NCBI RefSeq assembly: GCF_000003605.2
Contig: NW_003109588.1
Location: 53,239 to 65,199, forward strand
Length of the DNA: 11,961 bases
Direction of reading: 5' to 3'
Source of the DNA: Saccoglossus kowalevskii
Lineage: Eukaryota > Hemichordata > Enteropneusta > Harrimaniidae
In this document: positions 1-8,159 of the stretch, one piece after another
Layout of the letters: every line of letters begins with the position of its first letter
Position numbering within the stretch: the first letter of the stretch is position 1
The notes under the pieces: model-generated
What the model was told of the DNA's origin: nothing
The model's database searches: none
Seen by the model: the letters and a program-made list of their open reading frames with translations, nothing else
Translations under genes and position numbers: made by a program

Positions 1-352
1 GTATTTTAGAAAACACAATAGAAGTTTCAGTTTTGTACACTAACATACATTTTTATTCATTGCACCATTAATCACACGAAAGCAGACTAATGGTAATCTG
101 TTTTCAAGGAACAGTGTTTCTATATACAAATTCAATAAGATATAATAATTTATTGGAACGCAAATTAATGATTCTGATTATAAGCCTGTCGATGAAATAG
201 TTGTAAGAGATATGGGAAAATATAAAATATCTATATTTAAACTCAATTATATTAACAACCTTGAAGACATGACGTGTCCCTTCACAAAAATATAACACCT
301 CAACTATATATATGTTCACATTACTAGTATGTCGCCTCTGTTCCATTTCTAG

Positions 353-519
353 GTTTTATTAAAACCTTTCTCCCTCACCTGGAGTGTATTCCTGACGACC
401 TCAAAGAAGATTTTTTAGAAGATATTTTTCGTCATTCTGATTCGAAAAATGAGAAGACTGAAGATGGAAAAGCAATATGGAAGGTCCCTATTTTAACTGC
501 TATAGTCAGAAAAAAGTAA
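353..519 (+). CDS. Terminal exon of a class I SAM methyltransferase (left-arm copy, partial)
   Basis: A good splice acceptor (pyrimidine-rich tract ending ttccatttctag at 341-352) is followed by an open frame of 54 codons ending in TAA at 517-519. The exon starts with two bases (GT) that complete a codon begun in the previous exon. The peptide has the look of the C-terminus of JHAMT-like methyltransferases: FLPHLECIPDDLKEDFLED, then a charged linker, then GKAIWKVPILTAIVRKK. The middle part resembles the 'PFLxRIPxxLxxxFLxD' helix that follows the last core strand in this family. The mirror copy at 6873-7027 belongs to a gene whose upstream exons carry the SAM-binding motifs, and this supports the identification. 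Upstream exons of this copy would lie before base 1, so whether it belongs to a working gene cannot be judged here. AATAAA motifs at 1130 and 1140 are possible but distant poly(A) signals. Confidence 0.72.
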
Positions 520-798
520 ACTAAATTCATTACACGTTATGCCATGGCTTACATTCAGATTTATTGGCGTTTTGTTGAAATGACAAAATGAGAACTATTA
601 ACATTTCTATTTTACATTTAATTTGCGTTGTGTCTTACTGATTTTCTTTATAGAGATTACTGTTTATTTTGAAAAGATCTGTGATTAGATTCAACATTCC
701 TTACTATGTAATCCATATAATCGTTAGCATGTTGTGTAAGGAAGCCTGAGTCAAAACACAACTAAAGGCGTAGGCGATGAGCAATTCATCAGTTAGGT

Positions 799-1110
799 TC
801 CCGTTCTTCTGGTCCGCCATTACACGGTATGCCATGAAAAATGTAAGATTCTAGGCCCATTGGCCCCTGCCCCCCCGGAATTTTGACCCCCCCCCCAGTC
901 AGTTGACCCCCCGACCTGTTGTCCGGTTCATTTAGCCCCCTCTGTATATTTCCCTCCCGTTCTTCTGGTCCGCCATTACACGGTATGTCATGCAAAATGT
1001 AAGATTCTAGGCCCATTGGCCCCTGCCCCCCCGGAATTTTGACACCCCCCCCCCAGTCAGTTGACCCCCCGACCTGTTGTCCGTTTCATTTAGCCCCTCT
1101 GTATATTTCC
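799..1110 (+). repeat. Two-copy C-rich tandem duplication (156 bp unit)
   Basis: Copy 1 (799-954) and copy 2 (955 to about 1110) are nearly identical. Each begins tcccgttcttctggtccgcc, contains ggcccattggcccc, and carries three C-runs of 7, 10 and 6 bases (870-876, 887-896, 907-912; 1026-1032, 1045-1054, 1065-1070). Each ends in tctgtatatttccc. The right arm has only one related unit (about 6480-6600) and lacks the C-run section. The duplication therefore arose in the left arm after the arms separated, or was lost from the right. The open frame across it is simply repeat translation and is not called a gene. Confidence 0.92.
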
Positions 1111-1349
1111 CTCCCGTTTTGTTAAGATTAATAAAATTAAATAAATATTTCAAAATACTAAAATATTATTGGAAGTTTTATTAAAGTAGTAACTCAGAGT
1201 CTGAGTGTCGATCAGTAAATTAAGAGCTTTACTCTGGGCATAGTAATAGTGACCTTAGCATGACCTAAACAGATGTGAGTATATTCTAGTGTTTGTTCAA
1301 GTTGCAGAGATTTATATTTATTACTAGAAATAAAATATCTCAAATTACA

Positions 1350-1412
1350 ATGAATTGGCACCGGACCGGGGGCAACGGGCCTGCTCCCGGATATTGTATT
1401 CTTCTTACATAA
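1350..1412 (-). repeat. GC-rich block, inverted relative to the 799-1110 repeat
   Basis: An isolated GC-rich island in AT-rich DNA. In reverse complement it reads atgtaagaagaatac, then cgggagcaggcccgttgccc. Its right-arm counterpart (about 6023-6092, plus strand) contains ggcccattggcccc, identical over 14 bases to the motif at 854-867 and 1010-1023. Further shared pieces follow (a CCCCC run, then agtc). The two similar blocks lie in opposite orientation about 500 bases apart within each arm, as the ends of a terminal-inverted-repeat element would. I saw no target-site duplication and no transposase, so the element type is unresolved. Confidence 0.45.
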
Positions 1413-1702
1413 TCCCTCTAATATTTTAGACGCGTTTATAGGTCCCGGTCATGATTTTCATTTAGTAACTATTTGTTTTATAAAGTTTACAAAAAAAAGT
1501 TTGTAGAAAAAATAATTGTATGTACTCTTATAGGTTGTGCGAGTGCTCATCGTATGAATACAGCTTAAAAAATACAAATGGTAAAAGATCTCGTTTGATA
1601 GTCTGCGATTGGTTGAAATATGTCCATTATACAGTTAAGACCACCTCAATGGGTTTATTTTCTTTAACATTTCAACGTAAAACACCCGACTATAAATGAT
1701 TC

Positions 1703-1793
1703 ATTAAGAATTTATATACAGCACTCTTTTGTATGCATTAATATTAGAAACGAGGCTTATAAGTATACAGCACATTTATTAGAAAATAGAAAA
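1703..1793. other. Left-arm-specific AT-rich block
   Basis: The flanks (gactataaatgattcat on the left and cataaatatttcacaat on the right) adjoin directly in the right arm near 5770-5815, but are separated by about 90 bases here. The extra block contains a short direct repeat (tatacagcac at about 1716 and 1763) and runs of A. It is either an insertion in the left arm or a deletion in the right arm. Nothing in it resembles a gene, and the exact edges are uncertain. Confidence 0.6.
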
Positions 1794-2204
1794 AAAAACT
1801 TCATAAATATTTCACAATAATATAGAATTGCCATAAATACAATAGAATAATAAACTAATTTATCTCTGTATTTTTTTGTGAACAATGGTGTTCACAATAT
1901 ACACTGTTATATGTTGTGTTTTAAAGTTTGTAATAGTGCTATCAGTTGAAACAGTTGTTAAAAAACAAATGTGTCAATTTATTTATTTATAAACGTGGAA
2001 TGTCACACCACTGGAAGTGGTTTTCAAGCGTTGAAAGTGCGAATTCAGCTCACTAGACTCCCTGTAGGTAGTGATATAAAATAAGTGCACTAGTATTATT
2101 AAACGAACAGGGTTAAATAAAGTCAGAAACAGCTTATTTTGGGAAAGGTACTTCCCAGTATTCAAATAAATTAATCGGCAGTTTTAGCATGTTTTTTTTT
2201 TATT

Positions 2205-2468
2205 TTACAAAGGGCAAACTAAACATTCGGAAAATACCATTGGCAACCATAACTCCGGCGCATTGACACTCTCGAACTTGACAATATTAACTCTCAGACC
2301 ACTAAGCAAATAGATGGAAATACCAGTAACATCACATGAAGACTGATGACCAGGATAGCTGTATTTAGTGTTCATTTCTATGCAATTGCAATTCTCAATT
2401 TCTATGTTTAAAATCAAATTGCCGGTGTGGACGGCGACATATTTTTTGGGTTTTTGTATATACCGCAT
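2205..2468 (-). other. Doubtful ORF at the inner edge of the left arm, possible protein remnant
   Basis: An open frame of about 87 codons with an unusually protein-like composition for this window, containing GISIYLLSGLRVNIVKF and ending PMVFSECLVCPL. The final strands vaguely recall the end of a C1q/TNF-type jelly roll (L..G..V.I... then FSG.L), but without a convincing core, and I do not assign a family. The last 13 codons and the stop are inside the inverted repeat. In the right arm (about 5331-5371, plus strand) they are kept in frame with one E to Q change and one silent change. The rest lies in the unique spacer, so the duplication boundary cuts through the ORF. It may be a chance frame. 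Confidence 0.2.
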
Positions 2469-5311
2469 TTTGTATATACCAGTCTGACACTGATAAGTAA
2501 ACGGTCTGGGACATAGTCAACATGGGACTCAGAATAACAGGTAAGATCTGACGTAGGTTTCACCATACAGCGTTAAATTCACAATTTTATGTTTCCGAAA
2601 AATCAGATATTTATGCTGAAGAACAAAGTATACAAGGACTGGAAACTGTCATGTACATTGTGTAGTCAAATCAGTAAGCAGAATACACTTTGGATATTAT
2701 GGATGCTTTGGTACATAGATACATGAAAATGTAAAACAAAATGAAAACCTGTAGCCCCTGTATGGCAAGTTGACAATGCCTAATATTACTAAACCGTTTG
2801 TTTTAAATCTCATTAAAATCTCAACTCTGATGAAAAAAAAACAAGTTTCTGCTACTCAACGCGAAAACCAATCATCGCGAAAGCCACTCACCACGAAGCT
2901 ACTAGTCCTAATAACAGTATTGTGAAAAACATGTGACTAGTACTTTTTAGTGTTGTATTGTTTGAAATGCCTACATTGAACTTTGCACATCAAATTAACA
3001 ACATCAAGAAGGATTCAAAAGGTCATTAGGTCCATGTCCCTGTGCTTCAGACAAACATATCAAACCCACCAGTAGCCCGAATTTGAAACTAAGCTCAAGT
3101 TTATCCTGTGTAAATACAAATAACATTTATGGCCAAACTATTACGGTTTTTATGGGATGGGGCCTCACTAAGACCAGGAAGTTTTGCTTGAAAGCCAGTG
3201 TTGGACAACTATGCTAAGTATTTCTAACAAAACTTCAAGTGGGCCTTTGCATCTAGTATGAATTATGCAATATATCTGTCTGTTTATGCGGTAAATTGCT
3301 TCAAGTAGTTGGACTAAAGACAGTTTCGTCGTCTATGTCATCACAGCCTTGTGTTTATAGGGCAAAGATCAACTTGGTCAAACACAGATTCTTGACCTGG
3401 TTTCCAGGCAAGTCTAATTTGTCTGTATTGATGATTATAGACAAACTGAAATACAAAATTGACAATCCATTGCATATGGCTTGGATCCTACACAGATTAA
3501 AGTTGCATATCAAACACACACTTTATAATTGGTCCAGTGAACCATGTACGAACCGTCGTCAATAGCAACATAGAGGTACAATGATCAAAGAAATTTCCGA
3601 AACTACTCGATCATTTTGACTTTAGAACTAAACGTGAACATTATTGACGCAATCAAAGACGTGCTGAACAGGAAGTCCATTTTGGGCTACTGACATTGTC
3701 AAATTCAGGAGAGTAGAGGAACATTTATACAGGAGATGTTCCAGTAGGAAACCATTAAAATTGATCGAATGGCATATCAAAATCCTTTACTGGAACAGAT
3801 CATTTTCCACAATCACCAAAATAACAACGTAGCTATGTTTCTAGGCATACAATGAACTCTAAAAAAATCGAGTCTTATCGCCCTTGTATTTCCGAGCAAT
3901 AAAAGGTCGAGGCCAAAACACAACTGAATTTCGCCCAATCTTTCTAGTGATTAGATAGACTACATGTATTTTATTAAGAGTTGTCCGGGAACCAAAATTT
4001 GGGATGTGAATCACTCCGGCAAAAAAAATTACCTATAAATTATAGGTACATGTAGATATTCTATCACTTTGGATTAGCAATTAATTTTGGTATTAAACCT
4101 GTAATTTGGTCGAATCTCGAAATTATCTGCTGCACATTTAGCGACCACCACCAGAGAGTGTCCAATGCACAACGCCCTCTCGCACTTGCAGTAGGTAAAC
4201 TTTCAAATGTCCATCCATATTAATCGTCACCATTAAGCCAGACAATAACTCCCGGTGTAGGGCTTCCCCCTTTTAGGAGAACTGCAGTTGTCAGACAGGA
4301 AAGATGAAATGCATAAGCATGTTTTGTATAGCCAGTTTGTCGAATGTTGTTGCTTGTGTAATCTTTGCTTGTGTAATCTTTGCTTGGGTAATCCGGTCCA
4401 TGACTGTTACTGTCACGATAAATCACGATTTGAAAGCCTAACAGTGTGACCTGAATAGTATTCCTCTCCTTCAGCTCCTGACCCTCATGGATAAATTTAA
4501 TATATATAACTCAAAGCAATCGATATGATGATATAAAATGATTGAAACTGAAAAACAGTACAATATATCTATGATATTTAGAACTACAACATTATAGTAA
4601 CCATAGTGTAAGCACCATTGAACACACAGTTCTCATCAATAGGCAGAAGTTAGAAGCAGACTGTCAACAACAACATGTTTTGTTTTTAATTTAAAGAGAA
4701 AGAAACTATAAGCTATGTAATTTGCTAAAGTTTCACAGATACATATTATATCAAATAATTACCGGAGCATAATGCTGCAAGCACACAGTATTTGATCTCA
4801 ATATGGACAATCTACGTTGTTTCTGCGTACAATAGTGAACCATTTGTCATGGTGTTCAAGTTTCTAATTGTTGGCATGTCATTTACTTCAATATGCATAA
4901 ACACGGCCACAGATCGTGACTATAGATTGATCTCGTCAATATAAACACTCTAGTTTCTTCACTGCAGCAGTGTAAAAAGGTAGCTTTAGCACGAGACTAT
5001 GTGTTCCACTGTGCTATGCCTGGTGATGCATGCCCGGTGCAATGCATGATAATGAGGTCAAGCATACACAATGTGTATCAAATATGCTAATAATGACAAT
5101 TACTCAAAAGCATTGATCATAAAACATCAGGACCACACAGATTGTCTATTGTGGTGACTAGACTTAAAACGCTTTGTATCAGACTAAACTGATCACTATA
5201 TTTAACAAGCCATTCGCTTTTTATACTAAAAGAATTTCTGTATGAACCAACAAATATTCTCTTATTGAGGGCACATGGTGCTACCTACTTATAGACATAG
5301 GCAAATGCTCA
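2261..5311. other. Unique spacer between the inverted-repeat arms
   Basis: About 3.05 kb that has no partner elsewhere in the window. I found no splice-bounded coding block, transposon protein or RNA gene in it. The longest plus-strand frame (3296-3565, 89 codons) has no recognisable motif and is treated as chance. Visible small structures are a 3 x 15 bp minisatellite (4350-4394), an imperfect hairpin (acctataaattataggt, 4031-4047) and a CG-containing patch around 2857-2896. The spacer would form the loop if the arms paired. Confidence 0.7.
4350..4394 (+). repeat. 15 bp x 3 minisatellite
   Basis: Three consecutive 15-base units of ttgcttgtgtaatct. The first two (4350-4364, 4365-4379) are identical and the third (4380-4394) differs at two positions (ttgcttgggtaatcc). 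There are no spacers between units, so it is not a CRISPR array. It is probably slippage-derived and carries no visible function. Confidence 0.9.
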
Positions 5312-6309
5312 CCGAAGTTATCATTATGATTGCCAATGGTCTTTTCCCAATGTTTAGTTTGCCCTTTGTAAAATTAAAAAAAAAACATGCTAAAACTGCC
5401 GTTTAATTTATTTAAATACTGGGGATTAACTTTCCCACAATAAGCTGTTTCTGACTTTATTTAACCCTGTTCGTTTAATAATACTAGTGCACTTATTTTA
5501 TATCACTACCTACAGGAAGTCTAGTGAGCTGAATTCGCACTTTCAATGATTGAAAACCACTTCCAGTGGTGGGACCTTCCACGTTTAAAAATAAATAAAT
5601 TGACACATTTGTTTTTAACAAGTGTTTCAACTGATAGCATTATTACAAACTTCAACATATAACATTGTATATTTTGACCACCATGCATGGTTCACAAACA
5701 AATATGACATATTAGCGAGTGAAATTAGTTTATTATTCTATTGTATTAATGGCAATTCTATATGATTGTGAAATATTTATATAGTTTTTATGAATCATGT
5801 ATAGTCGAGTGTTTTACGTTGAAAGATTACAGAATCTTCAACAAATCGCAGACTATCAAACGGGATCTTTTACCATTTGTATTCATTCTTAAGCTGTATT
5901 CATACAATTAGCATTCGCACAACCTATAACAAACTTTTGTTTTGTAAACTTTATAAAACAAGTGGTTACTAAATGAAAATCATGACCGGTACCTATAAAT
6001 GCGTTTAAAGTGAAACAGAGATCATGTAAGAAGAATACAATATCCGGGAGCAGGCCCATTGGCCCCAGCCCGTTGTCCCCCAGTCCATAGCCAATTCATG
6101 GTAATTTGAGATATTTTTTTCTAATAATAAATATAAACCTCTGCAACTCATACAACTTCTAGTATATACTCGCATCTATTTCACAAAAAATGCCCAGGTC
6201 ACTATTACTATGCCCAGAGTAAAGCTCGGAATTTACTGATCAACACTCAGACTCAGAGTTACTACTTTAAAACTTCCAATAATATTTTAGTATTTTGAAA
6301 TATTTATTT

Positions 6310-6460
6310 CAAGGAGGGTCGATACCTGCGCACGCGCATGAGTTATGTCCTAAGCGACGATAACAACACATGCTTAAAAACACAAAGGCTCATGGGTAGA
6401 TGTTTGTAAGCAATGACACGGTATGGCCAACTGACGCATGCGCAGGGGACGACCTCCCGC
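6310..6460. mobile_element. MITE-like insertion with about 28 bp imperfect terminal inverted repeats
   Basis: A GC- and CpG-richer block present in the right arm only. The left end reads ggagggtcgatacctgcgca, then cgcgcatgagtt. The right end in reverse complement reads ggaggtcgtcccctgcgcat, then gcgtcagtt. The left arm preserves the empty site (about 1133-1150). Comparing the two, the inserted sequence is flanked by TTT on both sides (6307-6309 and 6461-6463), while the empty site has one TTT, consistent with a 3 bp target-site duplication. At about 150 bp with no ORF it would be non-autonomous. I cannot assign the superfamily: a 3 bp duplication would fit PIF/Harbinger among others, but TTT is not diagnostic. 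Confidence 0.75.
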
Positions 6461-6872
6461 TTTAATTTTATGAATCTTAACAAAACGGGAGGAAATATAC
6501 AGGGGGAAAATGACCCAGGGAGCAATGGGCATAAAATCTTACAATATCGATTACATTTTTTATGGCATATTGTGTAATGACGGAACAGAAGAACGAGAAC
6601 CTAACTGTTGAATTGCTCAGCGTACACGCCAAGTCCTTTAGTTGTGTTTTGACTTCCTGGCTTACTTGCATAACATGTTGACGATTACATGGATCACATA
6701 GTAAGGAATGTTGAATCTAATCACATATATTTCAAAAATAAACAGTAATCTCTAACGAAAATCAGGAAGACCCAACGCAAATTATATGTAAAAAAGCATT
6801 GCTAAATAGTTCTCATTTTGTCATTTCAACAAAACGCTAATAAGGATTCAATTTTGAATGTAAGCCATTAGT

Positions 6873-7027
6873 TCACTTTTTTCTGACTATAGCAGTTAAA
6901 ACTGGGCCTTTCCATATTGCTTTTCCATCTTCAGTCTTCTCATATTTCGAATCAGAATGAAGAAAAATACCTTTTTTGAGGTCGTCAGGTATACACTCCA
7001 GGTGAGGGAGAAAGGTTTTAATAAAAC
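6873..7027 (-). pseudogene. Terminal methyltransferase exon, right-arm copy
   Basis: Mirror image of the exon at 353-519. The same acceptor (ttccatttctag on the minus strand) is followed by 50 codons and a TGA stop at 6873-6875. Against the left copy it has a net 12-base in-frame deletion, so the KEDFLEDIFRH stretch becomes KKGIFLH. Outside the deletion there are about eight substitutions, including V to G and I to V near the end and TAA to TGA. The frame is still open. It is labelled pseudogene only because the upstream blocks of the same locus are broken. Loss of four residues from the C-terminal helix would probably also disturb folding. Confidence 0.68.
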
Positions 7028-7347
7028 CTAGAAATGGAACAGAGGCGACATACTAGTAATGTGAATATATATATAGTTGATGTGTTATATTTTTGTGAAG
7101 GGACACGTCATGTCTTCAAGGTTGTTAATAGAATTGAGTTTAAATAAAGATATTTTATATTATCCCATATCACAACTATTTCATCAACAGGCTCATAATC
7201 AGAATCATTAATGTGCGTTTCAATAGAAACACTGTTTTTTTGAAAACAGATTACCATTAGTCTGTTTTCATGTGATTAATGGTGGAATGAATATGATTGA
7301 ATGTTAATGTACAAAACTGAAACTTCTATTGTGCTTTCTAAAATACT

Positions 7348-7660
7348 GATTGGAAGCTCATGACGCAATAAATACAAAATATCCATTAATTAGCAAAACA
7401 AAATGAATACTATTTATGTTAATGTATAACCCTTGATCAAGTGTTTTCAACAGTTTTTTTCAGTGTTACCTTAAAATTGACCATAATGAGATGACCGTGT
7501 GTGTGCAGATAACAAACGTGTAACACAGATGTAGAATCATCACAAGTCACTAATTGTGAAATTGACATCTGAATCAACCACGTACAAAAAGTAGTAATAT
7601 GTGGAATACGAGTTTTCAATATTCAATCAATGTAATTCTAAAATCAAACTTGTAGTTTAC
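7348..7660. other. Intronic DNA with no recognisable feature
   Basis: AT-rich sequence between the outer end of the right arm and the LINE remnant, inside what would be the last intron of the methyltransferase locus. I see no coding block, RNA gene or repeat match in it. Confidence 0.5.
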
Positions 7661-7822
7661 ATGAAGGAAATAAAAGGCTATTTAGTCCAGGAATGATGTG
7701 ATCATATCTTCTTATTCTCAAAATTATTCTTGCAGCACACATAAGTACAATGGAATAAACTGTTTGAATAATCGAGTCTAAAACCGATCTGTGCAAGCAT
7801 GTTGGTACTTTCACTGGATAGA
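7661..7822 (-). mobile_element. LINE (non-LTR retrotransposon) reverse-transcriptase C-terminal fragment
   Basis: On the minus strand an open frame reads YPVKVPTCLHRSVLDSIIQT, then CAARIILRIRRYDHIIPGLN, then SLLFPS. This follows the pattern at the C-terminal edge of reverse transcriptases of CR1/L2/Jockey-type LINEs: a C..L...P...L..IQ.VQN stretch, then AAR.ILR.R..DHI.P.L, then a LHWLP motif, here decayed to LLFPS. About four extra residues sit between the QTV and AAR motifs, probably a small insertion. No endonuclease, catalytic YADD box or 3' tail is present, so this is a short dead fossil inserted in the last intron of the methyltransferase locus. An 18-base perfect AT palindrome lies beside it (7833-7850). 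Confidence 0.68.
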
Positions 7823-7983
7823 CACATCTCTGATAATTATATATAATTATTATGCGTAGGTGAAAAATGCTTATACACACACAAGTCTGACATGAGTTGT
7901 CTGAGATAGATATTTGACAAACAAGTTTTAGTTGAAATATTTTTCTTAGATCCTATTTTTCACTTCACTGACCCTCACTAACA

Positions 7984-8148
7984 TTATACTTTGCTACGTA
8001 AGTTATACTTATTTTTTGTTTGCAAATTATTATCAAATGTGTAGAACTTTAACGTGTTATCCACTTCTACTTTGACATCAACAAAACCAGCTTTTCTGAG
8101 AATTGCAGCAAAATCTTCCGCATTCCCTTGTAGTGCATACATTTTATA
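7984..8148 (-). pseudogene. Methyltransferase exon with the AEDFAAILRKAGF segment
   Basis: After a plausible acceptor (gattccag ending at 8149) the minus-strand frame reads YKMYALQGNAEDFAAILRKA, then GFVDVKVEVDNTLKFYTFDN, up to a stop at 7984-7986. In JHAMT-like and related methyltransferases the segment after the LKPGG loop has just this pattern: an amphipathic helix 'eef..lL..aGF', then a strand 'v.v.......f'. A weak donor inside the frame (TTAC|GTAGC near 7995) would leave one base, the phase needed by the terminal exon that begins with GT. The frame also stays open upstream of the acceptor to about 8211 (RYSFQLCLTPHGFQ), so the 5' edge is uncertain. No disabling mutation is seen in this block itself. 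Confidence 0.66.
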
Positions 8149-8159
8149 CTGGAATCCAT

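Larger units (their letters stand above)
1..2260 (+). repeat. Left arm of a long inverted repeat
   Basis: Read forward, this segment matches the reverse complement of 5312-7347 from end to end. The first bases (gtattttaga, cacaatagaagtttcag) pair with the block ending at 7347. The inner end (ggcagttttagcatg, caaagggcaaactaaacatt) pairs with the block starting near 5312. The match covers intron, terminal exon, 3' flank and non-coding DNA alike, so it is an inverted segmental duplication rather than conserved coding sequence. Arm-specific differences are a 156 bp tandem duplication (799-1110) and an extra AT-rich block near 1703-1793. The arm begins at the window edge, so its true outer end is unknown. 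Boundaries come from alignment by eye and the inner edge is uncertain by about 20 bases. Confidence 0.93.
5312..7347 (-). repeat. Right arm of the long inverted repeat
   Basis: Reverse complement of the left arm (1-2260). It contains the matching terminal methyltransferase exon (6873-7027), 3' flank and inner segment ending near 5312. It differs by many substitutions, lacks the C-rich tandem duplication and the 90 bp AT-rich block, and carries a private 151 bp insertion (6310-6460). Its outer end falls in the last intron of the minus-strand methyltransferase pseudogene. The sequence continues into unrelated DNA at 7348, but because the left arm is cut off at base 1, 7347 may not be the true end of homology. 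Confidence 0.93.

Noticed and set aside
104-346. 80-codon minus-strand frame in the left arm
   Set aside because: It lies antisense to the intron and acceptor of the terminal exon, and the matching stretch in the right arm is broken by stops.
789-1016. 75-codon minus-strand frame with a repeated GGPEERE peptide
   Set aside because: The peptide repeat is only the translation of the 156 bp tandem duplication. The right arm does not keep it.
1130-1145. AATAAA motifs as the poly(A) signal of the left terminal exon
   Set aside because: More than 600 bases after the stop and common in AT-rich DNA. Mentioned only as a possibility.
3296-3565. 89-codon plus-strand frame in the spacer
   Set aside because: No family motif, no ATG at its start, and no splice or promoter context. 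Length is within chance for this much sequence.
4350-4394. Short direct repeats as a CRISPR array
   Set aside because: Units are contiguous with no spacers, and the window is eukaryotic.
1-7347. The inverted repeat as a giant DNA transposon with long terminal inverted repeats
   Set aside because: The arms contain ordinary gene exons and introns, the spacer has no transposase, integrase or polymerase, and there are no defined ends or target duplication. A segmental inverted duplication explains it better.
7833-7850. 18-base perfect AT palindrome as a regulatory site or replication origin
   Set aside because: Made only of A and T in AT-rich DNA, so expected by chance. No accompanying signal.
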